Assembly (NCBI GenBank): GCA_900548765.1
Contig: URLU01000039.1
Span: forward strand, 1 to 14,056
Direction of reading: 5' to 3'
DNA length: 14,056 nucleotides
Source: an uncultured Lachnobacterium sp.
Lineage (GTDB): Bacteria > Bacillota > Clostridia > Lachnospirales > Lachnospiraceae
Part shown: in pieces, positions 1-7,072 of the stretch
Position numbering within the stretch: the stretch's first letter is position 1
Layout: the number at the start of each line of letters is the position of its first letter
The notes under the pieces: generated by a model
Databases searched by the model: none
Seen by the model: only the letters and a program-made list of their open reading frames with translations
Told to the model about the DNA's origin: nothing
Translations under genes and position numbers: made by a program

Positions 1-779
1 CTGCAGGAGACCAGCAGGCTGCCCTTTTCGGACAGACATGCTTCGAGGCAGGAGAGGCAAAGAACACCTATGGTACAGGCTGCTTCCTTCTTATGAATAC
101 AGGTGAGAAGCCAGTGTTCTCAAACAACGGACTGGTTACAACTATTGCATGGGGTCTTGATGGCAAAGTCAATTACGCCCTTGAAGGTTCTATTTTCGTA
201 GCCGGTGCATCTATCCAGTGGCTGCGTGATGAGATGAAATTCATTGATTCATCACCAGATTCAGAATATATGGCAAGAAAAGTAAAGGATACCAACGGCT
301 GTTATGTTGTGCCTGCATTTACAGGACTCGGCGCTCCATACTGGGATCAGTACGCTCGTGGAACAATCGTAGGTATCACAAGAGGTGTGAATAAGTATCA
401 CATCATCAGAGCAACCCTTGAATCACTTGCATATCAGGTTAATGACGTACTCGAAGCCATGAAGGCTGACTCAGGCATCAACCTCGCCGCACTCAAAGTC
501 GATGGTGGTGCTAGTGCCAACAACCTTTTAATGCAGATGCAGGCTGATATCAGCAATGCTCCTGTAAACCGTCCTATGTGTGTAGAGACAACAGCAATGG
601 GAGCAGCATACCTTGCAGGTCTTGCTGTAGGCTACTGGTCAAGTAAAGATGATGTCAGAAATAACTGGGCTATTGACCGCACATTTGAAGCTGAAATTTC
701 AGAAGAGGAAAGAAGTAAAAAGATCAAATTGTGGAAAAAAGCAGTTACATACGCATTTAACTGGGCAAAAGAAGACTAG
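1..779 (+). CDS. glpK: Glycerol kinase GlpK, C-terminal half (5' truncated by window)
   Basis: The open frame starts at base 3 and runs in from the left edge, so only about 258 C-terminal residues are present; full-length glycerol kinases are about 500 aa. Visible family motifs are GDQQAALFGQ and GTGCFLLMNTG near the left edge, then SLAYQVNDVLEAM and KVDGGASANNLLMQMQADI, which belong to the second FGGY domain. The enzyme phosphorylates glycerol to sn-glycerol-3-phosphate with ATP in the cytoplasm. The TAG stop overlaps the Shine-Dalgarno of glpF, 11 nt upstream of its start, so the two are one transcription unit. The ATG at 93 is an internal methionine and not the start. Identification is secure. 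Confidence 0.96.
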   Translation, partial: AGDQQAALFGQTCFEAGEAKNTYGTGCFLLMNTGEKPVFSNNGLVTTIAWGLDGKVNYALEGSIFVAGASIQWLRDEMKFIDSSPDSEYMARKVKDTNGCYVVPAFTGLGAPYWDQYARGTIVGITRGVNKYHIIRATLESLAYQVNDVLEAMKADSGINLAALKVDGGASANNLLMQMQADISNAPVNRPMCVETTAMGAAYLAGLAVGYWSSKDDVRNNWAIDRTFEAEISEEERSKKIKLWKKAVTYAFNWAKED

Positions 780-790
780 GAGGGTTTCAT

Positions 791-1501
791 ATGACAGCAT
801 ATATTGCAGAGTTCGTCGGAACTATGATGCTTATTATTTTAGGAGATGGTGTTGTTGCCAATGTTAACCTGAACAAGTCAGGAATGAAGGGCGCAGGTGC
901 AGTTCAGATTACACTTGCCTGGGGACTTGCAGTTCTTGTACCAGCCTTTATATTTGGTGCTGCTTCAGGAGCAAGCTTTAACCCGGCTCTAACATTGGCA
1001 CTGGCTGCGGACGGCAGCTTTGAATGGGCAATGGTGCCTGGATATATTATCGCCCAGCTTGCAGGAGCTTTCTGTGGTGCATGTATTGTTTATGCCTTAT
1101 TTAAGGATCAGTTTGACGCTACAGACGATGAAGCCACAAAGCGAGGCGTATTCTGTACAGCTCCTTCAATCAGAAATATTCCAAGAAATATTTTAAGTGA
1201 GGCTGTAGGAACATTTGTCCTTGTATTTGCAATAAAAGGCCTTGCACAGGTACCTGATTTGGCTGATGGTACAGGAAAATTCCTTGTATTCGCCATAATC
1301 GTATCTGTTGGTATGTCACTTGGCGGTCTTACAGGATATGCAATCAATCCTGCCAGAGATTTGGGACCACGTCTGGCACATGCTGTATTACCTATTAAGG
1401 GCAAGGGTTCATCTGATTTCGGATACGGACTTGTTGTTCCGGTAATCGGACCAATCATAGGAGCACTTTTAGCAGTGTGGGTATACGGATTAATTTTTTA
1501 A
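791..1501 (+). CDS. glpF: Glycerol uptake facilitator GlpF (aquaglyceroporin)
   Basis: This 236-aa membrane channel of the MIP family passively admits glycerol. Both half-helix NPA motifs are present: FNPALTLAL with NPA at residues 64-66, and INPARDLGPR with NPA at 186-188. The aspartate right after the second NPA-R (D190) is the hallmark that separates glycerol facilitators from water-only aquaporins, and R194 fits the selectivity-filter position. Six hydrophobic spans can be read, near residues 5-25, 38-60, 82-104, 132-150, 164-182 and 210-235. AGGAGGG at 778-784 sets the ATG at 791. It follows glpK by 11 nt, so imported glycerol is trapped by phosphorylation. A frame antisense to it (1108-1458) is a shadow. 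Confidence 0.95.
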   Translation: MTAYIAEFVGTMMLIILGDGVVANVNLNKSGMKGAGAVQITLAWGLAVLVPAFIFGAASGASFNPALTLALAADGSFEWAMVPGYIIAQLAGAFCGACIVYALFKDQFDATDDEATKRGVFCTAPSIRNIPRNILSEAVGTFVLVFAIKGLAQVPDLADGTGKFLVFAIIVSVGMSLGGLTGYAINPARDLGPRLAHAVLPIKGKGSSDFGYGLVVPVIGPIIGALLAVWVYGLIF

Positions 1502-1523
1502 TTAAATAATGTATGTCAGAGAG

Positions 1524-1575
1524 AGGAGCCAGACAGTACACATCTTAGAGATGTCTATTTTGTATGGCTCCTTTT
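1524..1575 (+). terminator. Hairpin with short U tail between glpF and the glpA-like gene
   Basis: AGGAGCCA (1524-1531) pairs with TGGCTCCT (1565-1572), ACA pairs with TGT further in, and ACATCT (1540-1545) pairs with AGATGT (1549-1554) around a 3-nt loop. Four T's follow at 1572-1575. This looks like an intrinsic terminator or a partial terminator that lets some transcription continue. The next gene starts only 20 nt later and no separate promoter is obvious, so it could set the expression ratio of glpKF to the dehydrogenase genes. Confidence 0.6.
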
Positions 1576-1595
1576 AAATAACAGGAGGAAAGAAC

Positions 1596-3032
1596 ATGTA
1601 TGATGTAGTAATTATCGGAGCAGGTGTATCAGGCAGTGCCTGTGCCAGGGAATTGTCCAGATACAAATTATCGGTTTGTGTTGTGGAAAAGGAAGAGGAT
1701 GTCTGTTGTGGCACATCAAAGGCGAACAGTGCCATCGTCCACTCTGGAATCGACTGCAAACCGGGCACACTCATGGCACAGATGAATGTCCGTGGCAACA
1801 AGCTTATGGGAGTATTGGCAAATGAGCTGGATTTTGAATTCAGGAGAAATGGCTCATTAATAGTATGCTTCAGCGAGGAGGACATGCCAAAGCTTCATGC
1901 CCTCTATGAGCAGGGACTTCAAAATGGCATCCCTGATATAAAAATTCTTGATTCAAAAGAAGTTCACGAGATGGAGCCTAACCTCTCAGATGAAGTGGTA
2001 GCAGCAATTTTCTGCCCTACAGGCGGTATTGTCTGCCCATTTGGACTCAATATTGCTTTGGCTGAAAACGCAGCAACAAATGGTGTTGAGTTTAAATTCA
2101 ACACAGAAGTTATAACAATTGATAAGGAATGCCATGGCTATACACTTGTGACAAATAAGGGCGAAATCCAGACCCGGTGTGTGGTAAATGCCGCTGGCGT
2201 ATACGCAGATGTATTTCACAATATGGTTAGTGCCAGAAAAATCCATATCACACCAAGAAAGGGTGAGTACTGCCTGCTTGATAAGGCAACAGGAGGTATC
2301 GTAGACAAGACCATATTCCAGCTTCCGGGAAAATATGGAAAAGGAATCCTTGTAACCCCTACTGTTCATGGAAATACACTTATCGGGCCAACTGCCGATG
2401 ACCATGACGACAAGGAAGGCACCAACACAACAAGAGAGGGCTTAGACCATGTATGCACAGCCGCAAAGCGTTCTGTTCCTACAGTTCCGGTGCGTCAGGT
2501 TATTACCTCCTTCGCCGGAAACCGTGCCCACGAGGACAATCACGAATTTATTATAGAAGAGTTAAGCGACGCTCCATTTTTCATCGACTGTGCAGGAATT
2601 GAGTCTCCAGGTCTGTCAAGCTGCCCTGCTATCGGCGAGAGGGTTGCCCAGATTGTCAAGACTCTGTTTAATGCACAGGATAATCCTGATTTTAACGGAA
2701 AACGCAAGGGTATACTTAATCCTAAGAATCTCTCAGAGGCTGAATATGAAGCCCTTATAAAGGAAAATCCTGCATACGGCAACATCATCTGCCGCTGTGA
2801 GATGATTACAGAGGGAGAGATTATTGATGCAGTCAACCGTCCTTTGGGTGCTAAATCCTTAGATGGCGTAAAGAGACGTACCAGAGCCGGAATGGGAAGA
2901 TGTCAGGCAGGCTTCTGCTCTCCAAGAACAATGGAGATTATCTCCCGTGAACTTAATATTTCACAGCTTGATATTACAAAGAGCGGTGGCAAATCTAAGA
3001 TGGTTGTTGGCTTAAGCAAGAACAGAGCATAG
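1596..3032 (+). CDS. GlpA-like FAD-dependent glycerol-3-phosphate dehydrogenase with BFD-type [2Fe-2S] domain
   Basis: This 478-aa protein opens with a Rossmann FAD motif, VVIIGAGVSGSACAREL (GAGVSG at 8-13), and has the DAO fold seen in GlpA, GlpD and LhgO proteins. A second landmark is NAAGVYAD in mid-protein. The C-terminus carries a bacterioferritin-associated-ferredoxin-like domain with four cysteines: CRC (C399, C401), then MGRCQAGFC (C436, C441). E. coli GlpA has this layout and would oxidise glycerol-3-phosphate to dihydroxyacetone phosphate; the protein here is somewhat shorter than GlpA (about 540 aa). RBS AGGAGGAAAG precedes ATG 1596. It sits 9 nt before the second flavoprotein and after glpKF, which supports the substrate assignment. 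The same fold also serves 2-hydroxyglutarate oxidases, so the substrate is inferred from context. Confidence 0.82.
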   Translation: MYDVVIIGAGVSGSACARELSRYKLSVCVVEKEEDVCCGTSKANSAIVHSGIDCKPGTLMAQMNVRGNKLMGVLANELDFEFRRNGSLIVCFSEEDMPKLHALYEQGLQNGIPDIKILDSKEVHEMEPNLSDEVVAAIFCPTGGIVCPFGLNIALAENAATNGVEFKFNTEVITIDKECHGYTLVTNKGEIQTRCVVNAAGVYADVFHNMVSARKIHITPRKGEYCLLDKATGGIVDKTIFQLPGKYGKGILVTPTVHGNTLIGPTADDHDDKEGTNTTREGLDHVCTAAKRSVPTVPVRQVITSFAGNRAHEDNHEFIIEELSDAPFFIDCAGIESPGLSSCPAIGERVAQIVKTLFNAQDNPDFNGKRKGILNPKNLSEAEYEALIKENPAYGNIICRCEMITEGEIIDAVNRPLGAKSLDGVKRRTRAGMGRCQAGFCSPRTMEIISRELNISQLDITKSGGKSKMVVGLSKNRA

Positions 3033-3041
3033 GGGGAAATT

Positions 3042-4331
3042 ATGATGGATTTTTATGATATTGTAGTAGTCGGAGGTGGACCAGCAGGTCTTGCAGCGGC
3101 TATATCAGCTAAGAAAAACGGAATTGACAGAATCTTAATTCTTGAGAGAGACTGCGAATTAGGCGGTATTTTAAACCAGTGTATACACAATGGTTTTGGA
3201 CTTCACACCTTTAAGGAGGAGCTCACAGGACCTGAATATGCCAGACGGTTTATCAATCAGGCATTGGAGTTGGGAATAGAATACAGATTGAGCACTATGG
3301 TTATGGACATATCTGTTGATGATAAATCCAAGGACAAGGTTGTCACAGCCATGAACCATACAGATGGACTTTTTCATATAGCAGCAAAGACAGTTATTCT
3401 GGCAATGGGCTGCAGGGAGCGTCCACGAGGAGCCTTAAACATACCGGGCTACAGACCGGCAGGAGTATACTCAGCAGGAACAGCCCAGAGACTTGTAAAT
3501 ATCGAGGGCTTTATGCCGGGACGCAAGGTGGTAATCCTTGGTTCAGGAGATATAGGACTTATAATGGCAAGACGTATGACATTGGAGGGAGCAAAAGTAC
3601 AGGTTGTAGCCGAGCTTATGCCATATTCTGGCGGATTAAAGAGAAATATCGTCCAGTGTCTTGATGATTTTGGAATCCCATTAAAGCTGAGCCACACTGT
3701 AGTAGATGTAAAGGGCAAGGAACGTGTCGAGGGAATCACTCTTGCTCAGGTGGATGAGCACAACAAGCCTATTCCGGGAACAGAAGAGTTCTACGAGTGT
3801 GACACCCTGCTCCTTTCATGTGGTCTGATACCTGAAAATGAGATTTCAAAATCAATCGGTGTTGAGTTAAATCCGGTTACAAACGGACCAGTGGTAAATG
3901 AAAGTCTTGAGACAAACATCCCTGGAGTATTCGCCTGCGGAAATGTCCTTCATGTCCACGATTTAGTAGATTATGTATCAGAGGAAGCCTCAACTGCCGG
4001 CAAAAATGCGGCAGAATATATCAAAAATGATGGTCATTCCGGCGAGAGCAGCAAGGAAATTCCTATTATTGCAACAGATGGCGTACGCTACACTGTTCCA
4101 AAGACCCTGCATGTTTCCAATATGGCAGACGAGCTTACTGTCAGATTCAGAGTTGGCGGTGTATACAAAAATTCCTATATTTCAGCTTACCTGAATGACC
4201 AGAGGATTATATGCCGCAAGCGTCCAATCATGGCTCCTGGAGAGATGGAGCAGGTTGTATTGCAGAAGAATGTGCTTGAAGCAATGGATAATCTTGAAAC
4301 AATCACCATAAAGATTGAAAAGGAGGCATAA
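3042..4331 (+). CDS. FAD/NAD(P)-dependent oxidoreductase, GlpB-position partner
   Basis: This 429-aa flavoprotein has two dinucleotide-binding folds: VVVGGGPAGLAAAIS (GGGPAG at 11-16) and VVILGSGDIGLIMARR (GSGDIG at 167-172). It also has the late FAD motif PGVFACGNVLHVHDLVDYV (GVFACGN at 295-301). This is the pyridine-nucleotide-disulfide reductase arrangement, but I see no redox-active CxxC pair beside the first fold; the nearby cysteines (C38, C47) are far apart. In this cluster it takes the place of GlpB and probably moves electrons between the GlpA-like protein and NAD(P) or the DUF1667 protein. Two adjacent ATGs (3042 and 3045) follow AGGGGG at 3031-3036; the second has the better spacing. 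The gene is 9 nt after its upstream neighbour and its stop lies just before the next start. Confidence 0.82.
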   Translation: MMDFYDIVVVGGGPAGLAAAISAKKNGIDRILILERDCELGGILNQCIHNGFGLHTFKEELTGPEYARRFINQALELGIEYRLSTMVMDISVDDKSKDKVVTAMNHTDGLFHIAAKTVILAMGCRERPRGALNIPGYRPAGVYSAGTAQRLVNIEGFMPGRKVVILGSGDIGLIMARRMTLEGAKVQVVAELMPYSGGLKRNIVQCLDDFGIPLKLSHTVVDVKGKERVEGITLAQVDEHNKPIPGTEEFYECDTLLLSCGLIPENEISKSIGVELNPVTNGPVVNESLETNIPGVFACGNVLHVHDLVDYVSEEASTAGKNAAEYIKNDGHSGESSKEIPIIATDGVRYTVPKTLHVSNMADELTVRFRVGGVYKNSYISAYLNDQRIICRKRPIMAPGEMEQVVLQKNVLEAMDNLETITIKIEKEA

Positions 4332-4335
4332 TATC

Positions 4336-4692
4336 ATGGAAACAAGAAATTTGACCTGTATAGGCTGCCCACTGGGCTGTGCCATAACAGTTACCATAGA
4401 TGATGAAGCTATATCAATAACAGGAAACACCTGTAAGCGCGGCGCAGATTACGCAGCCAAGGAAGTGACCCATCCTACAAGAATAGTGACCAGCACTGTC
4501 TGCGTAGAGGGCGGTTCAATACCAATGGTGTCTGTAAAGACAGAGCATGATATACCAAAGGAAAAAATCATGGAAGTAATGAATGACATAAATGCTGTCA
4601 CAGTCAAGGCTCCTGTACATATAGGGGATGTGGTATTGAAAGATGTCGCAAAGACCGGCGTAGATGTGGTTGCTACAAAAGAAATTGTATAA
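4336..4692 (+). CDS. DUF1667 protein, small four-cysteine probable Fe-S partner
   Basis: This 118-aa protein begins with a cysteine cluster, LTCIGCPLGCAITV (C8, C11, C15), followed by GNTCKRG (C33). C-x2-C-x3-C with a fourth cysteine before a Lys/Arg-Gly is the spacing used for the N-terminal [4Fe-4S] site of formate-dehydrogenase/nitrate-reductase type enzymes. A bound cluster is therefore likely, though metal binding is inferred. The remainder (about residues 40-118) has no motif I recognise beyond the DUF1667 pattern. I chose ATG 4336 because AGGAGG at 4321-4326 is 9 nt upstream; an in-frame ATG at 4315 would overlap the previous gene. It closes the glycerol operon directly before a strong terminator, suggesting the electron-transfer role that GlpC plays in E. 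coli. Confidence 0.8.
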   Translation: METRNLTCIGCPLGCAITVTIDDEAISITGNTCKRGADYAAKEVTHPTRIVTSTVCVEGGSIPMVSVKTEHDIPKEKIMEVMNDINAVTVKAPVHIGDVVLKDVAKTGVDVVATKEIV

Positions 4693-4708
4693 ATGATGTA
4701 TAATTTAT

Positions 4709-4743
4709 ATCCTCCTAGATTAATATTACTCTAGGAGGATTTT
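4709..4743 (+). terminator. Intrinsic terminator of the glycerol operon
   Basis: ATCCTCCTAGA (4709-4719) and TCTAGGAGGAT (4730-4740) form a perfect 11-bp stem with a 10-nt loop, followed by TTTCTATATA. It ends the operon 16 nt after the DUF1667 stop and lies between that gene and the converging TetR gene. Confidence 0.9.
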
Positions 4744-4792
4744 CTATATATACCTAAATATACAAATGGCTTGCTTGATGACAGTTTTTGTA

Positions 4793-5389
4793 CTATGATA
4801 AATGCTCCTGAGAGCTGGCGGGATTTTCAACAAATGGCAGCATTACATTGGTTGAATCCTCCCTGACGATTGCCTGCAGCATAAATTGTACGTCAGCTTT
4901 AACCTGCTCAATAGACAAAACTCTTTTGTGATATACAAAATCTATCATGTAATAACATATACTTGTAGCAAGAAAGCTGGTGACAGCATCCAGTTCCTGT
5001 TCTTTTCCCTCAAATATCTCACGATTCTCACATAGTAAAAGCCTTTTGATTTGAAATGACAGTGTCGGTTTGACACACCTGACTATAGAAGGCCACGCAA
5101 TTTCATTTGCAAGCTTCTGGTAAAATGAGCGGTTGTTTTGCAATATAGTCATCAAATCACAAGCCCAGTCACACATGGAGTTGTAGCTTTCCCCCTCAAG
5201 CTGTTCCTTAAAATCAGTGCATCCGATCCATTCCAGTACCTCATAGATATCCTGAAAATGATAGTAGAAGCTCTGACGGCTCATGCCGGTTTCATTCATC
5301 ACATCACCTATGCGGATTTTGGAAATCTCTTTCCTGCGCATAAGCTCCTTGACACATTCAGCTATTTTCATTTTAGTTGCATAACACAT
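4793..5389 (-). CDS. TetR-family transcriptional regulator, DhaS-like
   Basis: This protein of about 198 aa starts with a TetR-type DNA-binding domain. The segment KIRIGDVMNETGMSRQSFYY, continuing HFQDIYEVLEWI, spans the helix-turn-helix; SRQSFYYHFQDIY is the recognition-helix signature, and the D-I-Y-x-x-L-x-W-I continuation is typical of DhaS-type regulators of dihydroxyacetone metabolism. The C-terminal part would be the ligand-binding domain but shows no readable ligand motif. On the minus strand GAGGGG (5398-5403) is 8 nt from the ATG at 5389 and only 2 nt from an earlier ATG at 5395, so 5389 is the more likely start. It converges on the glycerol operon, which it may regulate; that target is inferred from position. 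Confidence 0.85.
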   Translation of the reverse strand: MCYATKMKIAECVKELMRRKEISKIRIGDVMNETGMSRQSFYYHFQDIYEVLEWIGCTDFKEQLEGESYNSMCDWACDLMTILQNNRSFYQKLANEIAWPSIVRCVKPTLSFQIKRLLLCENREIFEGKEQELDAVTSFLATSICYYMIDFVYHKRVLSIEQVKADVQFMLQAIVREDSTNVMLPFVENPASSQEHLS

Positions 5390-5405
5390 ATACATTTCCC
5401 CTCAT

Positions 5406-5456
5406 AAAAAAGAGCACACATTAAAGCGTACATTCTGTACGTCTACTGCCTGCTCT
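5406..5456 (-). promoter_or_regulatory. Terminator-like hairpin in the TetR gene leader, with an internal 15-bp palindrome
   Basis: On the minus strand AGAGCA (5456-5451) pairs with TGCTCT (5416-5411). An inner perfect hairpin CGTACA-GAA-TGTACG sits at 5441-5427, with mostly A-U and G-U pairs between them. Six T's follow (5411-5406), and the ribosome binding site comes directly after. It has the form of an intrinsic terminator in the 5' leader. The inner 15-bp palindrome could equally be a DNA operator for the TetR protein itself. Confidence 0.5.
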
Positions 5457-5501
5457 CCCTCTCCTGGCTCTCTCTGTTTACTTGTTCTTCTACCTAATCT
5501 T

Positions 5502-5530
5502 ATTATAGAGTGGTGGTATGCAAAAAGCAA
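5502..5530 (-). promoter_or_regulatory. Sigma-70-type promoter of the TetR gene
   Basis: Read on the minus strand, TTGCTT (5530-5525) and a perfect TATAAT (5507-5502) are separated by 17 nt. Transcription would start near 5495, giving a leader of roughly 105 nt that contains the hairpin at 5406-5456. Confidence 0.65.
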
Positions 5531-5548
5531 ACACAAAAGGGGACGTTT

Positions 5549-5572
5549 TTGACAGAATGAAGAAATTGTCAA
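5549..5572. promoter_or_regulatory. Inverted repeat TTGACA-N12-TGTCAA in the divergent region
   Basis: TTGACA (5549-5554) and TGTCAA (5567-5572) are a perfect 6-bp inverted repeat. It lies just upstream of the TetR gene -35 and between the divergent TetR and HipA-like genes, where an operator would be expected. TTGACA also resembles a plus-strand -35 box, but there is no -10 at the right distance. Confidence 0.35.
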
Positions 5573-5606
5573 GTGGATGGAAGATGGCACAATTTTATTG
5601 ATGAAA

Positions 5607-5636
5607 TTGCGGGTTTGTGGCAATATAATATATATT
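5607..5636 (+). promoter_or_regulatory. Possible promoter of the HipA-like gene
   Basis: A strongly AT-rich segment holds TATAAT at 5624-5629 and TATATT at 5631-5636. TTGCGG at 5607-5612 is 18 nt before TATATT. The -35 match is poor, so only the general location is supported. Confidence 0.3.
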
Positions 5637-5663
5637 GACTATGCGAATACAAGAGGTGATTTC

Positions 5664-6575
5664 ATGATATTAATGTGTAAAAATACACCAGTCTATGATA
5701 TAGAACAGGAAAAAGTACTAAATCAGGCTCTCCTTCCGGGATATATGCGGGAAAAAGGGGCATGCAGCCATACATTTACACAATGGATGAAATACCGCTA
5801 TTCCTCTGGCACAAACACCATGGCACGCAAACTGAAAGGCATTACCTTTGGACAGGGTGCCCGGATGAAAATTAACAGGGAAACCAGAGCCTTAAGCTTT
5901 AGCGACGCTTACTGGCTGAAAGATATAGATGATTCTATCCGCTTTGAGGATATTAGTCCATATTACAAGCCCTTCTGGGATGGAAGCGATGAATTTTCCG
6001 GACAGGCAGCCCCCACATTATATGTAGGCGGAGCCTTGTCAAAGGAATGGAAGCAAGATGGCAGACTATATAAATATGGAGATGTTTCAGTTGAGCTGCA
6101 GTGTATCGAGCTATGTAAAAAATGTGATATTCCCGTTGAGACTGCCGAATTAACAGATGGCGGCATAGCCATTTATAATATTACTTCTCCTGACCTGATG
6201 CTTGAACAGGCTGATGAATCCGGCATGCTTGACCCGGATGATTTTGATGAGCAGACAATCACAGGCTTGTTTGGACTGGCTGGAGCTAAGATGCTTATTC
6301 TGGATGCGATTATTGGAAATGGCGACAGACATGCCGGAAATTTTGGCTGGTTGAGAGACACTTCCACCGGAGCATATGTCAGCATGGCACCACTTTATGA
6401 TTTTGATCACGCACTGGACAGCAGCTTAGAGACTGACCGTCTGCTGACAGATGCTGTTAAATTTTGTATGCCATATGCAGATGAAGTTAAGCATATTGCA
6501 AGTATCGCTGCGATGTCAGAAAACCCAGTTTTCAGCAAACGTGCCCAGACAATTATAAATATATTAAGTAAGTAA
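5664..6575 (+). CDS. HipA-like kinase-fold protein
   Basis: This protein of about 303 aa carries HipA-family kinase motifs: an ATP-binding stretch TLYVGGALSKEWK with RLYK (about 118-137), the catalytic loop IIGNGDRHAGNFGWL (D221, N226), and the metal-binding segment APLYDFDHAL (D246, D248). HipA proteins are Ser/Thr kinases best known as toxins. The usual HipA N-terminal lobe is replaced here by about 100 residues beginning MCKNTPVYDIEQEKVLNQ, and no HipB-type antitoxin is adjacent, so a toxin role is not established. AGAGGTGAT (5652-5660) supports ATG 5664; an in-frame ATG at 5577 has no good ribosome site. An unrecognised gene follows after 11 nt, probably co-transcribed. Confidence 0.75.
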   Translation: MILMCKNTPVYDIEQEKVLNQALLPGYMREKGACSHTFTQWMKYRYSSGTNTMARKLKGITFGQGARMKINRETRALSFSDAYWLKDIDDSIRFEDISPYYKPFWDGSDEFSGQAAPTLYVGGALSKEWKQDGRLYKYGDVSVELQCIELCKKCDIPVETAELTDGGIAIYNITSPDLMLEQADESGMLDPDDFDEQTITGLFGLAGAKMLILDAIIGNGDRHAGNFGWLRDTSTGAYVSMAPLYDFDHALDSSLETDRLLTDAVKFCMPYADEVKHIASIAAMSENPVFSKRAQTIINILSK

Positions 6576-6586
6576 AGGAAAAACCA

Positions 6587-7003
6587 ATGAACTACACCCC
6601 AAGAGACATTTTAAACTATATACACAGCAGCAAGCTGGACACAGATTTTCTCTTTGCCCTGACAAATCATGTGCAAAATTTCTCAATCGGAGAGATTACC
6701 GACAAACAGATTGTCAAGCGGGACGATGATTATTATCTGGTCTCCAAAGCATACTCACTGGATATAAAACTGACTGATGATGAGATTCTTACAGCCGCAA
6801 TAAACGGCTTATACATCAGTGCATTCATTTCCAGAAAGGACGATAAATACAATGTGCATTTTCTGGTACATCAATACCCGGAGAGCATGAAAGCCCAGTT
6901 TGAGGAAGAAATAATGAATGAGGTCATAAACTACATGATTTCCACTACAATCCTTGCCCTAAGGCTTGACAGCCCTGAAAAAGTCAACCTGTATATAGGC
7001 TGA
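6587..7003 (+). CDS. Unrecognised 138-aa protein downstream of the HipA-like kinase
   Basis: I do not recognise this protein. It is acidic and soluble-looking, with no signal peptide or membrane span and no cysteines. A central part alternates short strands and charged loops (QIVKRDDDYYLVSKAYSLD), and the C-terminal third reads as helix (QFEEEIMNEVINYMIS). AAAGGAAA (6574-6581) precedes ATG 6587. It begins 11 nt after the HipA-like stop, so it is probably co-transcribed and may be a partner or substrate of that kinase; this rests on position alone. A perfect inverted repeat spans its 3' end and the next promoter. Confidence 0.65.
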   Translation: MNYTPRDILNYIHSSKLDTDFLFALTNHVQNFSIGEITDKQIVKRDDDYYLVSKAYSLDIKLTDDEILTAAINGLYISAFISRKDDKYNVHFLVHQYPESMKAQFEEEIMNEVINYMISTTILALRLDSPEKVNLYIG

Positions 7004-7015
7004 TAAAGGGTTGAC
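6983..7015. promoter_or_regulatory. Inverted repeat GTCAACC-N19-GGTTGAC overlapping the mgtE -35
   Basis: GTCAACC (6983-6989) and GGTTGAC (7009-7015) are perfect 7-bp arms. The right arm covers most of the mgtE -35 box (7011-7016) and the left arm lies in the last codons of the upstream gene. It could be an operator, or an mRNA 3'-end hairpin; there is no T tract. Confidence 0.35.
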
Positions 7016-7039
7016 AAACCAATTTTACGGGTCTATACT
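7011..7039 (+). promoter_or_regulatory. Promoter of the mgtE leader
   Basis: TTGACA (7011-7016), a 17-nt spacer and TATACT (7034-7039) form a near-consensus sigma-70 promoter. Transcription would start near 7046, about 27 nt before the leader peptide start codon. Confidence 0.88.
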
Positions 7040-7072
7040 GTACCCGATTTAGAGAAAGAGGAGGCGAACTAT

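Noticed and set aside
1986..2405. 139-codon antisense frame inside the glpA-like gene
   Set aside because: It is a mirror of a well-supported coding region and resembles no protein.
5577..5663. Earlier in-frame start for the HipA-like protein
   Set aside because: It has no good ribosome site and would include the probable promoter; AGAGGTGAT supports 5664.
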